A stretch of 39,051 nt of DNA from Veillonella absiana (GTDB taxonomy: Bacteria > Bacillota > Negativicutes > Veillonellales > Veillonellaceae), in the NCBI RefSeq assembly GCF_032970905.1, contig NZ_JAWJZA010000018.1. The stretch is one strand, 5' to 3'. Numbering within the stretch: position 1 is the stretch's first letter; the number at the start of each line of letters is the position of its first letter. The notes beneath the pieces were generated by a model. The model was not told the origin of the DNA and made no database searches. It saw nothing but the letters and a program-made list of their open reading frames with translations. Below, piece by piece: positions 23,179 to 32,180 of the stretch. The position numbers and the translations under genes were made by a program.

Positions 23179-24717
23179 TTACGCCTCCTTCGGAGTCACA
23201 AGTGTATGAGTAGTACCAAAATTCTCTACACATTCTGGAATTGCTTTTTTGAGCAATTCTTCAGTTGCTTCGTCAAGTTTTTTAGTTTCCTCAATCGTTG
23301 TAATGATTTCTTTGTAGTTAGCTTTGATATAACGAACTAATTCGTTTTCAAATTCCAATACATCATCTACTTCAATTTTAGAAAGATATCCTTTAGTACC
23401 GGCATACAAAGTAATAACCATTTCAGGAACACTCATAGGTTCGTATTGACCTTGTTTCAACATTTCTGTCAAACGAGCACCACGATCTAATTGTTCACGA
23501 GTGGAACGGTCAAGATCGGAACCGAATTGAGCAAACGCTGCCAATTCACGATATTGTGCTAAGTCAAGACGAAGCTGACCAGCAACTTGTTTCATCGCTT
23601 TTGTTTGTGCACTACCGCCTACACGGGATACGGACAAACCTACGTCAACGGCTGGACGCACACCGGAATAGAACATATCTGTGCCCAAGAAAATCTGACC
23701 ATCTGTAATGGAGATTACGTTCGTTGGGATGTATGCAGATACGTCACCGGCTTGTGTTTCGATAATAGGTAAGGCCGTAATAGAGCCAGCACCCAATTCA
23801 TCAGATAATTTTGCAGCTCGTTCTAATAGACGAGAATGTAAGTAGAACACGTCGCCAGGGTATGCTTCACGCCCTGGTGGACGACGAAGTAACAAACTCA
23901 TAGCACGATAAGCAGCTGCTTGTTTCGTTAAGTCATCATATACGCAAAGTACATGTTTACCTTGGTACATGAAGTATTCGCCCATTGCAACGCCTGCATA
24001 TGGTGCGATGTATTGGATAGGTGCCCCTGTAGATGCACTAGCGGATACAACAATGGTGTAATCCATAGCTCCGCCTTCTTCAAGTTTTTGAACAACACGA
24101 GCTACTGTGGATTCTTTTTGACCGATAGCCACATAAATACAAATTACATCTTTACCTTTTTGGTTCAAAATTGTATCAATCGCGATAGCAGTTTTACCTG
24201 TACCACGGTCACCGATGATCAACTCACGTTGGCCACGTCCGATAGGTACCATCGCATCGATAGCTTTTAGACCTGTTTGTAATGGTTCATGTACGGATTT
24301 ACGATCCGCAATACCAGGTGCAGGATGTTCAATTGGACGGGATTCCGTCGTTTTGATATCACCTTTACCATCGATAGGTTGTCCCAATGGATTAACAACA
24401 CGCCCAATAAGCGCTTCACCAGCTGGAACTTCCATAATTTTGCCAGTACGACGTACTTGGTCGCCTTCTTTAATCAAGAAGTCATCACCTAATAATACGG
24501 CACCAACATTATCTAATTCTAAGTTTAAAACCAAGCCATATACGCCATGAGGAAGTTCTAACAATTCCCCGGCCATGGCTTTTTCAAGACCATAAATATG
24601 GGCAATGCCATCCCCAACATCGAGGACTGTTCCCACATCATCAACGTTGAGATCCACGTCATAGTCCTGAATTTGCTGCTTAATAATAGCAGTGATTTCT
24701 TCAGGCTTCATTTTCAT
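23179..24717 (-). CDS. atpA: ATP synthase alpha subunit
   Basis: A 512-aa non-catalytic nucleotide-binding F1 subunit. It begins MKMKPEEITAIIKQQIQDYD. Walker A is GDRGTGKTA, in place of the commoner GDRQTGKTA. SVSRVGGSAQTKAMKQVAG contains the conserved Arg finger region, and EAYPGDVFYLHSRLLERA is a family signature. A TTG 24 nt upstream would extend the frame across the atpH stop; the ATG at 24717 is preferred. Confidence 0.98.
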   Translation of the reverse strand: MKMKPEEITAIIKQQIQDYDVDLNVDDVGTVLDVGDGIAHIYGLEKAMAGELLELPHGVYGLVLNLELDNVGAVLLGDDFLIKEGDQVRRTGKIMEVPAGEALIGRVVNPLGQPIDGKGDIKTTESRPIEHPAPGIADRKSVHEPLQTGLKAIDAMVPIGRGQRELIIGDRGTGKTAIAIDTILNQKGKDVICIYVAIGQKESTVARVVQKLEEGGAMDYTIVVSASASTGAPIQYIAPYAGVAMGEYFMYQGKHVLCVYDDLTKQAAAYRAMSLLLRRPPGREAYPGDVFYLHSRLLERAAKLSDELGAGSITALPIIETQAGDVSAYIPTNVISITDGQIFLGTDMFYSGVRPAVDVGLSVSRVGGSAQTKAMKQVAGQLRLDLAQYRELAAFAQFGSDLDRSTREQLDRGARLTEMLKQGQYEPMSVPEMVITLYAGTKGYLSKIEVDDVLEFENELVRYIKANYKEIITTIEETKKLDEATEELLKKAIPECVENFGTTHTLVTPKEA

Positions 24718-24733
24718 ATGTTCCCATTCACCC

Positions 24734-25285
24734 CTATCCAATAGCGTCTATTTTTAACAATGTTTTTTCTAATTCTGAAAGTCTACGTGCTACGCTACCA
24801 TCAATTCTTTGGTCCCCAATTTGAACCACTAAACCACCCATAATGGATGAATCTTGTTTGACATCTAGCATAATATCTTTACCCGTAAGTTCCTTTAATT
24901 TTGCTGTTAAAGCTTGTTCCATCGATTCCGATAATGGTTCTGTTACCGTTACCGTTGCCTCTAAAATACCACGAACATGTCTGGATTTAGATATAAAGCC
25001 ACGAATCGACTCTTCAATAAAGCGATACCGTCCTCGTTGTATCATTACATACAGGAAGTGCAGTGCCGTTTTATTGATGGCTTGTTCAAAGATTTTACCC
25101 ATAAGTTCAATCTTGGATTGGGCTGTCATAATGGGGTTCATGAGAAAGGAGTTTAATTCAGGATGTTCCTTCATCACATTGGATACATAGGATAAATCCT
25201 GCTCCATCTCTTGTAAATTATTTTGCTCTTCGGCAAGCTCCAAAATAGCGGAGCTATATTTATCTGCTACAATTCCTATGCTCAT
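24734..25285 (-). CDS. atpH: ATP synthase delta subunit
   Basis: A 183-aa peripheral-stalk subunit joining subunit b to F1. It begins MSIGIVADKYSSAILELAEE (the A-x-x-Y-A-x-A-L-F type start) and has the C-terminal DQRIDGSVARRLSELEKTL motif (GxxxDGSVxxxLxxL). It sits 4 bp after atpF. Confidence 0.95.
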   Translation of the reverse strand: MSIGIVADKYSSAILELAEEQNNLQEMEQDLSYVSNVMKEHPELNSFLMNPIMTAQSKIELMGKIFEQAINKTALHFLYVMIQRGRYRFIEESIRGFISKSRHVRGILEATVTVTEPLSESMEQALTAKLKELTGKDIMLDVKQDSSIMGGLVVQIGDQRIDGSVARRLSELEKTLLKIDAIG

Positions 25286-25289
25286 CGTA

Positions 25290-25784
25290 TCACAACCCTA
25301 TCGTTTTACCATCGAGTTTAGCAATAGCTTCTTCAATTAGTTTTGTATTCGTTGCACTATCCATATCTTTAGCTACTACTTTGCCCGCCATAGCTACAGA
25401 TAAGGAAATTACTTCATTACGTAAACTATTCATTGCACGATCACGTTCTCGTTCAATCTCTTGACGAGCTTTTTCTTTTTCATTTGCAATTTGTTCACGT
25501 ACTTCAAGTACTTGCGCTTTAGTAGTTGCTTCTGCTTCCTTCACAGCTTTCTCAATGATCGCTTGTGCTTCTTGGCGTGCATTCGCAATTTGTGCAGTAT
25601 ACTCTGCTTTCATAGCTTCTGCATCAGTACGCGCTTGTTCAGCCGTTTCCAAATCATTGGCGATTCGATTTTTCCGTTCTTCCATAACGCCACAGATTGG
25701 TTTATATGCAAATTTCGCTAAAATAGCAACTAATATAAAAAAGTTAAGGAATTGGGCAATTACAGTACCGTTTAAATCTACCAA
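25290..25784 (-). CDS. atpF: ATP synthase subunit b
   Basis: A 164-aa peripheral stalk protein with one N-terminal membrane span (about 6-24, FLNFFILVAILAKF) and a long charged coiled coil rich in E, A, R, K and Q (about 30-140). Only one b gene is present, so the stalk is a homodimer. It is 17 bp after atpE. Confidence 0.96.
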   Translation of the reverse strand: MVDLNGTVIAQFLNFFILVAILAKFAYKPICGVMEERKNRIANDLETAEQARTDAEAMKAEYTAQIANARQEAQAIIEKAVKEAEATTKAQVLEVREQIANEKEKARQEIERERDRAMNSLRNEVISLSVAMAGKVVAKDMDSATNTKLIEEAIAKLDGKTIGL

Positions 25785-25801
25785 CGGTCGTCCCTCCCTA
25801 A

Positions 25802-26035
25802 TTATAATTTAGTGAATACTAAGAAAATTGCAATAACTGCCGCGATGATAGGCATTGCTTCGATCAAACCTACTGCGATAAACATAGTTGTCATCAATTG
25901 GCCACGAAGTTCTGGTTGACGAACTGTGCCTTCTAATACCTTCACTGCTACCAATGCATCACCGATAGCTGCCGCTAATGCTGCAAAACCGATTGCCACT
26001 GCTGCTGCGATTGCGTATAAACCTTGAACTTCCAT
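25802..26035 (-). CDS. atpE: ATP synthase subunit c, proton-type
   Basis: This 77-aa rotor-ring subunit has two membrane helices joined by the RQPE loop (39-42). The ion-binding Glu is Glu59 in GLIEAMP. The residues that form the sodium site of Ilyobacter-type c subunits are absent: the Gln in helix 1 is replaced, and Ser/Thr after the Glu are Ala60 and Met61. The ring is therefore expected to carry protons. Helix 1 has AIGDALVAVK, with an Asp (26) and fewer glycines than the usual GxGxGxG. Confidence 0.97.
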   Translation of the reverse strand: MEVQGLYAIAAAVAIGFAALAAAIGDALVAVKVLEGTVRQPELRGQLMTTMFIAVGLIEAMPIIAAVIAIFLVFTKL

Positions 26036-26057
26036 AATGTACCTCCATAAATCCTAA

Positions 26058-26732
26058 TTAATGTTCCGCAACGACTTGTGATAAATACGAAGACGTCAAT
26101 ACTGTAAAAATAAATGCTTGAATAACACCAATTACTAAACTAAATGCAATCCATGCCCACTCAAGTGGTACATAGGCAGGTAATAAATTGTACATTACCT
26201 CCAATAAGATTTCACCGGCTAGAATATTACCAAATAACCGGGCTGCCAAGGTAACAACTTTGGCAATTTCTTCAAATACATTTAGTACAAATAATGCTAC
26301 ATAAGGTTCGAAAAAATGTTTAAAGAATCCTATGCCTTTAATACGAATACCTGTAGCCCAGACTACAGCAGAACTTGCTAATGCAAATCCTAATGTCGTA
26401 TTAATATCGGCTGTTGGCGAGAATAGTTTCCCACCGCTTGGTAGTAGACCTAATTCATTGCCGATACAAATGAATAGAAAGAAAGTGAATAATAAGGAAC
26501 TCACTTTAGACCAGTGTTTACCTAAATTCGGTGCAAACTGTGCCTCTAGTGTTTCCAACACCATCTCTACCACGTTTTGAATGCCTGAAGGCACCAATGC
26601 CCGCTTGCGCGTAGCTAACATTGTAATGACAATAACAATCGCCATCGTAAGCCATGTCATATACAAGGTATCAATGTGAAAGGATAATCCCATCCACTGT
26701 ACCACTGTATGGTGGCCTGCATGCAATTCCAC
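26058..26732 (-). CDS. atpB: ATP synthase subunit a
   Basis: A 224-aa membrane stator with about five or six spans. The essential Arg lies in TLAARLFGNILAGEI, next to the c ring. The start is GTG at 26732 (MELHAGHH when initiated), with GGGG about 9 nt upstream; no ATG fits better. It follows a 330-bp non-coding gap after atpI that contains a good promoter. Confidence 0.97.
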   Translation of the reverse strand: MELHAGHHTVVQWMGLSFHIDTLYMTWLTMAIVIVITMLATRKRALVPSGIQNVVEMVLETLEAQFAPNLGKHWSKVSSLLFTFFLFICIGNELGLLPSGGKLFSPTADINTTLGFALASSAVVWATGIRIKGIGFFKHFFEPYVALFVLNVFEEIAKVVTLAARLFGNILAGEILLEVMYNLLPAYVPLEWAWIAFSLVIGVIQAFIFTVLTSSYLSQVVAEH

Positions 26733-26788
26733 AACTTCAACCCCTTTCCATACGCATATATACTTAAAACAAAGGCTTAACTATTATA

Positions 26789-26817
26789 ATCATACCCTAT
26801 AATGAATATGCGTTCAA
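26789..26817 (-). promoter_or_regulatory. Internal promoter for atpB-atpC; rest of 26733-27062 has no gene
   Basis: TTGAAC (complement of 26812-26817) and TATGAT (complement of 26789-26794) are 17 bp apart on the minus strand, about 57 bp before atpB. The rest of the 330-bp gap is A+T rich without a credible open frame. Confidence 0.65.
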
Positions 26818-27062
26818 CCTGAAACAGTTGATAATTCCTATCCGTTATATACCAAATATTCATAATACATCGATGTTTATGCAGTTTTATCCGATTATGA
26901 CATAAAGAGTTAAACTTTTATTATTTTTATAATAGACATCACTTTTTATTATGTATTGCATAATATAAAAAATAATTATCCACTGTCTTTCTCTTTATAC
27001 AGTGAATTATAAGAAATTCTAAAATAACCCTAGGGTGCATGCCTATATGCAAATTAAATCAA

Positions 27063-27425
27063 TCAATGGTCATATTTCCAATACACAATGTACAATACCG
27101 GCTTTGTAATTAAAAAACTACATACAACCATGAAGGGATTAATAAAGGCAAATTTTGTACTAATAAGCACAAGAGCTATAACCAAAAGTAATCGTTGAGC
27201 TGCTTGCATCCGAGATTTTCGGACAATATCTTCTGGATCTACAAATTGCAATTTGTACGAATGAAATCCCAATAGCGCTAGGTATAACATCACAATCCAT
27301 TGCCCCCAAAGCCATCCACCTAAATACTCAGTATAGCCAAGAGACAAAATACCCAAACTACCTAAAAGAGCGACAACCATACAAGCTACTAATATCTTTC
27401 TTAATAATATAATCAAGCTATTCAT
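27063..27425 (-). CDS. atpI: ATP synthase subunit I (AtpI)
   Basis: A 120-aa small membrane protein with four hydrophobic segments (about 8-30, 38-55, 75-92 and 96-113), the layout of the AtpI family that assists c-ring assembly and possibly Mg2+ supply. The longer frame from 27542 runs back over atpZ; the ATG at 27425 begins MNSLIILLRK just after the atpZ stop (10 bp). Sequence similarity in this family is weak, so the call rests on position and topology. Confidence 0.75.
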   Translation of the reverse strand: MNSLIILLRKILVACMVVALLGSLGILSLGYTEYLGGWLWGQWIVMLYLALLGFHSYKLQFVDPEDIVRKSRMQAAQRLLLVIALVLISTKFAFINPFMVVCSFLITKPVLYIVYWKYDH

Positions 27426-27435
27426 ACGCACCACT

Positions 27436-27750
27436 CTATTTGACAACTTGCTTATACAGCATGTATAAGCCCCCAAAGCCGCCAATAATACCACCCATGA
27501 TAATTCCTCCTGGTGATGTTCCAAAGGTACTATCGAATTCATAACCTAACCATAGGCAACCACCAATACTACAGAGCAAACTAATACCAGCGGAGGAGGC
27601 CACCGCAACGGCTTTCAGCATGTCTACTTTTGTTTGTTTTTCGTCCTCACTGGTTTGCCCCTTGTGTTGCTTCTTAACTTGATGTATTGTATCCACCTGT
27701 TGTTCCAGATTGTCTGGTGCTGATTTTATAGCTTGCTTAGATTCATTCAT
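27436..27750 (-). CDS. atpZ: AtpZ/AtpI-like protein, first gene of the atp operon
   Basis: A 104-aa protein with a charged N-terminus (about 40 residues rich in K, Q, E and D) and two membrane helices. The second half shows the family pattern GCLWLGYEFDSTFGTSPGGI and a Gly-rich helix GGIIGGFGGLYMLYK. AtpZ proteins lead atp operons in many Firmicutes and work with AtpI in c-ring assembly. GGAGG upstream supports the ATG at 27750 over one seven codons earlier. Confidence 0.8.
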   Translation of the reverse strand: MNESKQAIKSAPDNLEQQVDTIHQVKKQHKGQTSEDEKQTKVDMLKAVAVASSAGISLLCSIGGCLWLGYEFDSTFGTSPGGIIMGGIIGGFGGLYMLYKQVVK

Positions 27751-27857
27751 GCTGTGGACCTCCTTTCTCAAAGATTATTCGCTTCCAAGCCTTGACCTAG
27801 AAATACTTTACCGTACAATTACCATATCAATTACGGTTAACATAAAAATATTGCATG

Positions 27858-27907
27858 AAGTGGTGCTACCTCAATGCAACGCCACCTCATGCGATGAGGT
27901 ACTACTT
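27858..27907 (-). terminator. Structured element, possible wecB terminator
   Basis: AAGTGGTGCTACCTCA (27858-27873) and TGAGGTACTACTT (27895-27907) pair imperfectly, with a second inner hairpin ACCTCA/TGAGGT. On the minus strand the element is followed by CATGCAATATTTTTATG. It lies between the wecB stop and the atp operon start and could end wecB mRNA or form part of the atp leader. Confidence 0.4.
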
Positions 27908-27958
27908 ATACATGTTATAATCCACTCTATTGGAATAATCCTTCGAGGATCTTTTTAT

Positions 27959-29101
27959 TTATTTTCCAAAGCGATCTGGCACATTGGGATTGCCAAGGAA
28001 TTCATGGCGTAATGCTTCTACAATACGGCGAGATGCTTGTCCATCACCATAAGGATTAACGGAATTAGACATTATTTTATACGCATCTTCGTCATGTAAT
28101 AGTTCATAAGCTGCATCATGAACCGCATCTTTGTCAGTACCTACTAAACGTACAGTGCCAGCTGTGACTGCTTCTGGGCGTTCTGTAGTATCACGCAATA
28201 CGAGAACTGGTTTACCTAATGCTGGCGCTTCCTCTTGAATCCCCCCGGAATCAGTAAGAATCAAATAGGATTTAGCCATCAAATTGGCAAATGGTTCGTA
28301 ATCCAGTGGATCAATTAATGTGACACGTTCCACTGTGCCCAGTTCCTCTTGTACGACTTGGCGCACCTTTGGATTTTTGTGTACTGGGAATACGATTTGA
28401 ATATCTTCAAATTCTTCAACTAATTGACGTATGGCACCATACACATGACGCATTGGTTCACCAAGGTTTTCACGACGATGAGTGGTGACGAGAACGATAC
28501 GTTTCGTAGAGTCTAATGCATTGATAGCCTCCTCTTCAAAAACATAATCCTCACGAACGGTAGTTGCCAACGCATCAATAACAGTATTACCAGTCACATA
28601 GAGATGATCTTGGTTAATATTTTCTTTCACCAAATTCGATTCAGAACTAGATGTTGGAGCAAAATGATAGGTTGCCAATGAGCCTGTAAGTTTACGGTTC
28701 ATTTCCTCAGGGAATGGTGAATAAATGTTACCAGTTCTGAGGCCTGCCTCAACGTGCCCAACAGGGATTTCTTGGTAAAAGCTCGCTAATGCACCAGCAA
28801 ATGTCGTCGTTGTATCGCCATGAACGAGCACAACATCAGGCTTTGCTTCCTCTAATACGGATTTCAAACCCAACAAGGCACGATCAGTTACATCATACAA
28901 TGTTTGACCTGGACTCATGATATTAAGATCGTAATCAGGAGTAATATCAAATAAACGCAATACTTGGTCGAGCATATCACGATGTTGAGCTGTAACAGTT
29001 ACAATTGGATCCATATCGGGAGCCTCAGCCAAGGCCTTTACAACAGGAGCCATTTTTATTGCCTCTGGTCGAGTACCAAAGATTGTCATTACTTTTAGCA
29101 T
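27959..29101 (-). CDS. wecB: UDP-N-acetylglucosamine 2-epimerase (non-hydrolysing)
   Basis: A 380-aa cytoplasmic enzyme interconverting UDP-GlcNAc and UDP-ManNAc for surface polysaccharide or teichoic-type polymers. It begins MLKVMTIFGTRPEAIKMAPV (family GTRPEAIK motif), has VHGDTTTTFAGAL, HVEAGLRTGN and a late LTDSGGIQEEAPALGKPVL UDP-binding block. GGAGG 8 nt upstream sets the start at 29101, not nine codons earlier. The WecA-type transferase gene lies 66 bp upstream on the same strand, so the pair probably acts in one glycan pathway. Confidence 0.96.
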   Translation of the reverse strand: MLKVMTIFGTRPEAIKMAPVVKALAEAPDMDPIVTVTAQHRDMLDQVLRLFDITPDYDLNIMSPGQTLYDVTDRALLGLKSVLEEAKPDVVLVHGDTTTTFAGALASFYQEIPVGHVEAGLRTGNIYSPFPEEMNRKLTGSLATYHFAPTSSSESNLVKENINQDHLYVTGNTVIDALATTVREDYVFEEEAINALDSTKRIVLVTTHRRENLGEPMRHVYGAIRQLVEEFEDIQIVFPVHKNPKVRQVVQEELGTVERVTLIDPLDYEPFANLMAKSYLILTDSGGIQEEAPALGKPVLVLRDTTERPEAVTAGTVRLVGTDKDAVHDAAYELLHDEDAYKIMSNSVNPYGDGQASRRIVEALRHEFLGNPNVPDRFGK

Positions 29102-29167
29102 GTTCAGTCCTCCTACATCAGGAACCATTTTGTTCTACTCTATTAAAAACACTTTGTTCATAATCTA

Positions 29168-30343
29168 TTAGGAACCTTTATGTTCGTCCTCATGTTGCCC
29201 TAGGGCTTCGTTTAATTCATGTCTTTCAAATGCAATAGTCGTATCATTGTCGTAAGATGCATCAACGTTACGTGCATTACCTACAATGCCATGTTTAGAG
29301 CTGTCACTATCACCCGCAAGTTGTTCGATGCCATCATTGTTAGCAATAACACCCAAACGCCGAGCAATAAAAATACTCAAAATAAAGAGTACAAGCACTA
29401 CTAGAGCTCCAACCCAGATATTTACCTCTACGACGATAACGGATACACCACCAAGAAAGGCCGTCACAGCGTACATCATCAACACTGCTTGTTTTTGTGT
29501 CAAACCTTGTGCCAACAAACGGTGATGCACATGACCTTTATCCGGTTTAAAGATAGGTCGACCGCTAATTTTACGGCGCACAATGGCAAATAAAGTATCT
29601 AGAATTGGTAACCCCAATACGATAGCTGGAACCACAAGGGCAATAGCGGCAGCTGTTTTTACAGTACCCATTACAGAAATAGCTGCCAATGTATAGCCTA
29701 GGAGCATACTGCCTGTATCACCCATGAAAATTTTTGCCGGGTTAAAGTTATACCGAAGGAAACCAACTGTAGCACCAGCCAAAGCCAAGGCGATACAAGC
29801 TAGTTCCACTTGTCCAAGCTGTAATGTCATAACGGCCAAGGCGATGCAGGCGATAAATGAAATCCCTGCGGCGAGACCATCAAGACCATCGATAAGGTTT
29901 ACAATATTCGTAAAGCCTACAATCCAAAAGATTGTCAACGGCACAGACCAGAATTTAAGATAAATCATACCGATAAACGGCAATTCGATGAAGTCCACAC
30001 GAATGCCATACGCCACCAAGACAGCAGCGGCAATGATTTGCCCCATCAATTTTGTTTTTGCTTCAATTTGTTTAATGTCATCCCAAATACCAACGAGAAC
30101 GAGGATGACAGTACCTAGCATGAGGCCAAACACGGAGTGATCGTGTGGTACATTGAATAATACCGACCCGACGTAACCGAGGAAAATAGCTAGTCCACCG
30201 AGACGGGGAATAGTTCCTTTATGCACCTTACGTGCATCAGGTTTATCAATCGCCCCGATTCTGATGGCAAAGTGTCTCACCACCGGTGTTAATGCATACG
30301 TAATGATTAAGGCCACAACAAAGGCCCATACGTATATCATCAT
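29168..30343 (-). CDS. wecA: Undecaprenyl-phosphate GlcNAc-1-phosphate transferase (WecA/TagO type)
   Basis: A 391-aa MraY/WecA-family polyprenol-phosphate sugar-1-phosphate transferase with about ten or eleven membrane spans. Diagnostic motifs in order: KVHKGTIPRLGG (about 42-53), DDIKQIEAKTKL (Asp-Asp Mg site), NIVNLIDGLDGLAAG, FMGDTGSMLLGY and the HVHHRL loop, which is typical of WecA/TagO, not MraY. It starts a lipid-linked polymer on UppP-recycled carrier. The C-terminal 60 residues are a polar tail. AGGAGG precedes the ATG. It lies 66 bp before wecB. Confidence 0.93.
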   Translation of the reverse strand: MMIYVWAFVVALIITYALTPVVRHFAIRIGAIDKPDARKVHKGTIPRLGGLAIFLGYVGSVLFNVPHDHSVFGLMLGTVILVLVGIWDDIKQIEAKTKLMGQIIAAAVLVAYGIRVDFIELPFIGMIYLKFWSVPLTIFWIVGFTNIVNLIDGLDGLAAGISFIACIALAVMTLQLGQVELACIALALAGATVGFLRYNFNPAKIFMGDTGSMLLGYTLAAISVMGTVKTAAAIALVVPAIVLGLPILDTLFAIVRRKISGRPIFKPDKGHVHHRLLAQGLTQKQAVLMMYAVTAFLGGVSVIVVEVNIWVGALVVLVLFILSIFIARRLGVIANNDGIEQLAGDSDSSKHGIVGNARNVDASYDNDTTIAFERHELNEALGQHEDEHKGS

Positions 30344-30380
30344 AAGAGCACCTCCTGTGCCATATGTTACAACGTATGTA

Positions 30381-30410
30381 AAGACCTAGCCCCCATGAAG
30401 GTTAGGTCTT
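30381..30410 (-). terminator. Hairpin after the UPF0210 gene
   Basis: AAGACCTA and TAGGTCTT form a perfect 8-bp stem with a 14-nt loop just after the UPF0210 stop. There is no U-tract, so termination is uncertain. Confidence 0.35.
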
Positions 30411-30416
30411 ACAAGA

Positions 30417-31775
30417 TTAGTTTGTTAAGCTACGAATTGGGGCGGGGATACGACCACCACGAGCAATGAATTCAGCCGCACTGTAAGGACTAACTTCAAT
30501 GATTGGGGCATACCCAAGCAAACCACCGAATTCTACCATTTCGCCTACTGTTTTTCCTGGAACAGGAATCACACGAACAGCAGTCGTTTTATTATTGATC
30601 ATACCAATAGCAGATTCATCAGCAATGATAGCAGCGATTGTGTCAGCTGTTGTATACCCAGGGATAGCAATCATATCAAGACCTACGGAGCATACGCAAG
30701 TCATAGCTTCTAATTTATCAAGAGACAAACTGCCACAAGATACAGCATCAATCATTCCCGCATCTTCAGATACAGGGATGAAAGCACCACTCAAACCACC
30801 TACGTGGGAGGATGCCATAAGACCACCTTTTTTAACCGCATCATTTAATAATGCCAACGCAGCCGTTGTGCCATGAGCGCCACAAGAGGAAATCCCCATT
30901 TCTTCTAATACGTGGGCAACGGAGTCACCTACTGCAGGTGTTGGAGCCAAGGATAGGTCAATGATACCGAATGGTTTATTCAAACGACGTGATGCTTCTT
31001 GTGCTACGAGTTGACCCACGCGAGTAATTTTGAACGCAGTTTTCTTGATAGTTTCAGCCACCACGTCAAAGGATTGACCGCGAACGCCTTCCAACGCATG
31101 TTTTACTACGCCAGGGCCAGAAACACCAACGCTAATAGCACAGTCACCTTCGGTGACACCGAAGAACGCCCCCGCCATGAACGGATTATCTTCTACAGGA
31201 TTACAGAAAATAACGAGTTTAGCACACCCCAACGCATCATTATCTTTTGTTAATTCTGCGGTTTTCTTAACGATGATACCCATATCGCGTACAGCATCCA
31301 TGTTGATACCAGTTTTAGTGGAGCCTACACCTACAGAACTACATACGATATCCGTCGTAGCCAATGCTTCTGGGATAGAATCGATCAAGATACGGTCAGC
31401 CTTAGTCATCCCTTTTGTCACAAGCGCACTAAAACCGCCAATAAAATTAACGCCCACTGTTTTTGCAGCACGATCCAACGCCTCTGCAATAGATACATAG
31501 CTTGTCAAATTAGTACCGCCTGCCACCAAGGAAATAGGTGTAACAGAAATACGTTTATTAATGATTGGAATACCAAGCTCACGTTCGATATCTTCACCAG
31601 TAGATACTAGATGTTCCGCTTCTTTTGTAATGCGGTCATAAATGCGGTCGCATAATTGTTTACCATCACTGGAGGCACATTCCAAGAGGCTAATCCCCAT
31701 GGTAATAGTACGCACATCCAAGCGGTTTTTATGGATCATGCTATTCGTTTCTAAAATATTTTCAATAGATAACAT
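30417..31775 (-). CDS. UPF0210 / DUF711 family protein (PFL-like fold)
   Basis: This 452-aa protein matches the UPF0210 family, distantly related to pyruvate formate-lyase-type barrels but without the glycyl-radical motif. It begins MLSIENILETNSMIHKNRLD, followed by VRTITMGISLLEC. Typical blocks include GGFSALVTKGMTKAD, SVGVGSTKTGINMDA, GVSGPGVVKHALE, and a C-terminal PGKTVGEMVEFGGLLGYAPI. No activity is established. It lies 12 bp after a UPF0237 ACT-domain gene; this pair is a conserved operon in many Firmicutes, suggesting the ACT protein regulates or assists it. Confidence 0.93.
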   Translation of the reverse strand: MLSIENILETNSMIHKNRLDVRTITMGISLLECASSDGKQLCDRIYDRITKEAEHLVSTGEDIERELGIPIINKRISVTPISLVAGGTNLTSYVSIAEALDRAAKTVGVNFIGGFSALVTKGMTKADRILIDSIPEALATTDIVCSSVGVGSTKTGINMDAVRDMGIIVKKTAELTKDNDALGCAKLVIFCNPVEDNPFMAGAFFGVTEGDCAISVGVSGPGVVKHALEGVRGQSFDVVAETIKKTAFKITRVGQLVAQEASRRLNKPFGIIDLSLAPTPAVGDSVAHVLEEMGISSCGAHGTTAALALLNDAVKKGGLMASSHVGGLSGAFIPVSEDAGMIDAVSCGSLSLDKLEAMTCVCSVGLDMIAIPGYTTADTIAAIIADESAIGMINNKTTAVRVIPVPGKTVGEMVEFGGLLGYAPIIEVSPYSAAEFIARGGRIPAPIRSLTN

Positions 31776-31787
31776 AATTCCACCTAC

Positions 31788-32060
31788 CTATATGCGGTGC
31801 ATGCTAAGGAAAATATCAGCATGTTGTACTCGAATTTCAACGCCTAGCTTTTCGCCCAATTCATTCAAGGCACCTTGCACTACATCCAAAGTATTTTTTG
31901 CATCCTCTGGCGTTTCGCACATCATAATCATATTGAAAAAACCATCCATAATCGTTTGATTGATGGACAAAATATTTACATTATTATCGGCTAGAACGTT
32001 ACTAACGCCCGCAATAATCCCCACGCGGTCTACACCTACAACGGTAATGACTAATTTCAT
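31788..32060 (-). CDS. UPF0237 ACT-domain protein
   Basis: A 90-aa single ACT domain beginning MKLVITVVGVDRVGIIAGVS, the beta-alpha-beta start of small-molecule-binding ACT modules, and containing INQTIMDGFFNMIMM. The family binds an amino acid and is encoded with UPF0210. The ATG at 32060 has AAAGGTGAG upstream; the three-codon longer start is less favoured. A promoter (TTTACC-17-TATAAT) lies 60-90 bp upstream. Confidence 0.93.
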   Translation of the reverse strand: MKLVITVVGVDRVGIIAGVSNVLADNNVNILSINQTIMDGFFNMIMMCETPEDAKNTLDVVQGALNELGEKLGVEIRVQHADIFLSMHRI

Positions 32061-32121
32061 AATTCTCACCTTTTTCCAACTACATAATTAGCGGTTGTTT
32101 CTCACGCAACCATAATAAAAT

Positions 32122-32150
32122 ATTATATCACAGTGCAGTGTATCGGTAAA
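32122..32150 (-). promoter_or_regulatory. Promoter of the UPF0237-UPF0210 operon
   Basis: TTTACC (complement of 32145-32150) and TATAAT (complement of 32122-32127) are 17 bp apart on the minus strand. Confidence 0.6.
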
Positions 32151-32173
32151 ATAGAATCATCTCGATACACCGC
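32135..32173 (-). terminator. Hairpin after pgm, overlapping the downstream promoter
   Basis: GCGGTGTATCG pairs with CGATACACTGC (11 bp, one G-U) on the minus strand, just after the pgm stop. There is no clean U-tract, and the stem overlaps the -35 of the next operon, so it may end pgm transcription or affect the promoter. Confidence 0.4.
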
Positions 32174-32180
32174 ATGTTTA

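Noticed and set aside
25802..26035. Sodium-type ATP synthase c ring
   Set aside because: The Gln, Ser/Thr and Tyr ligands of sodium-binding c subunits are not present around Glu59.
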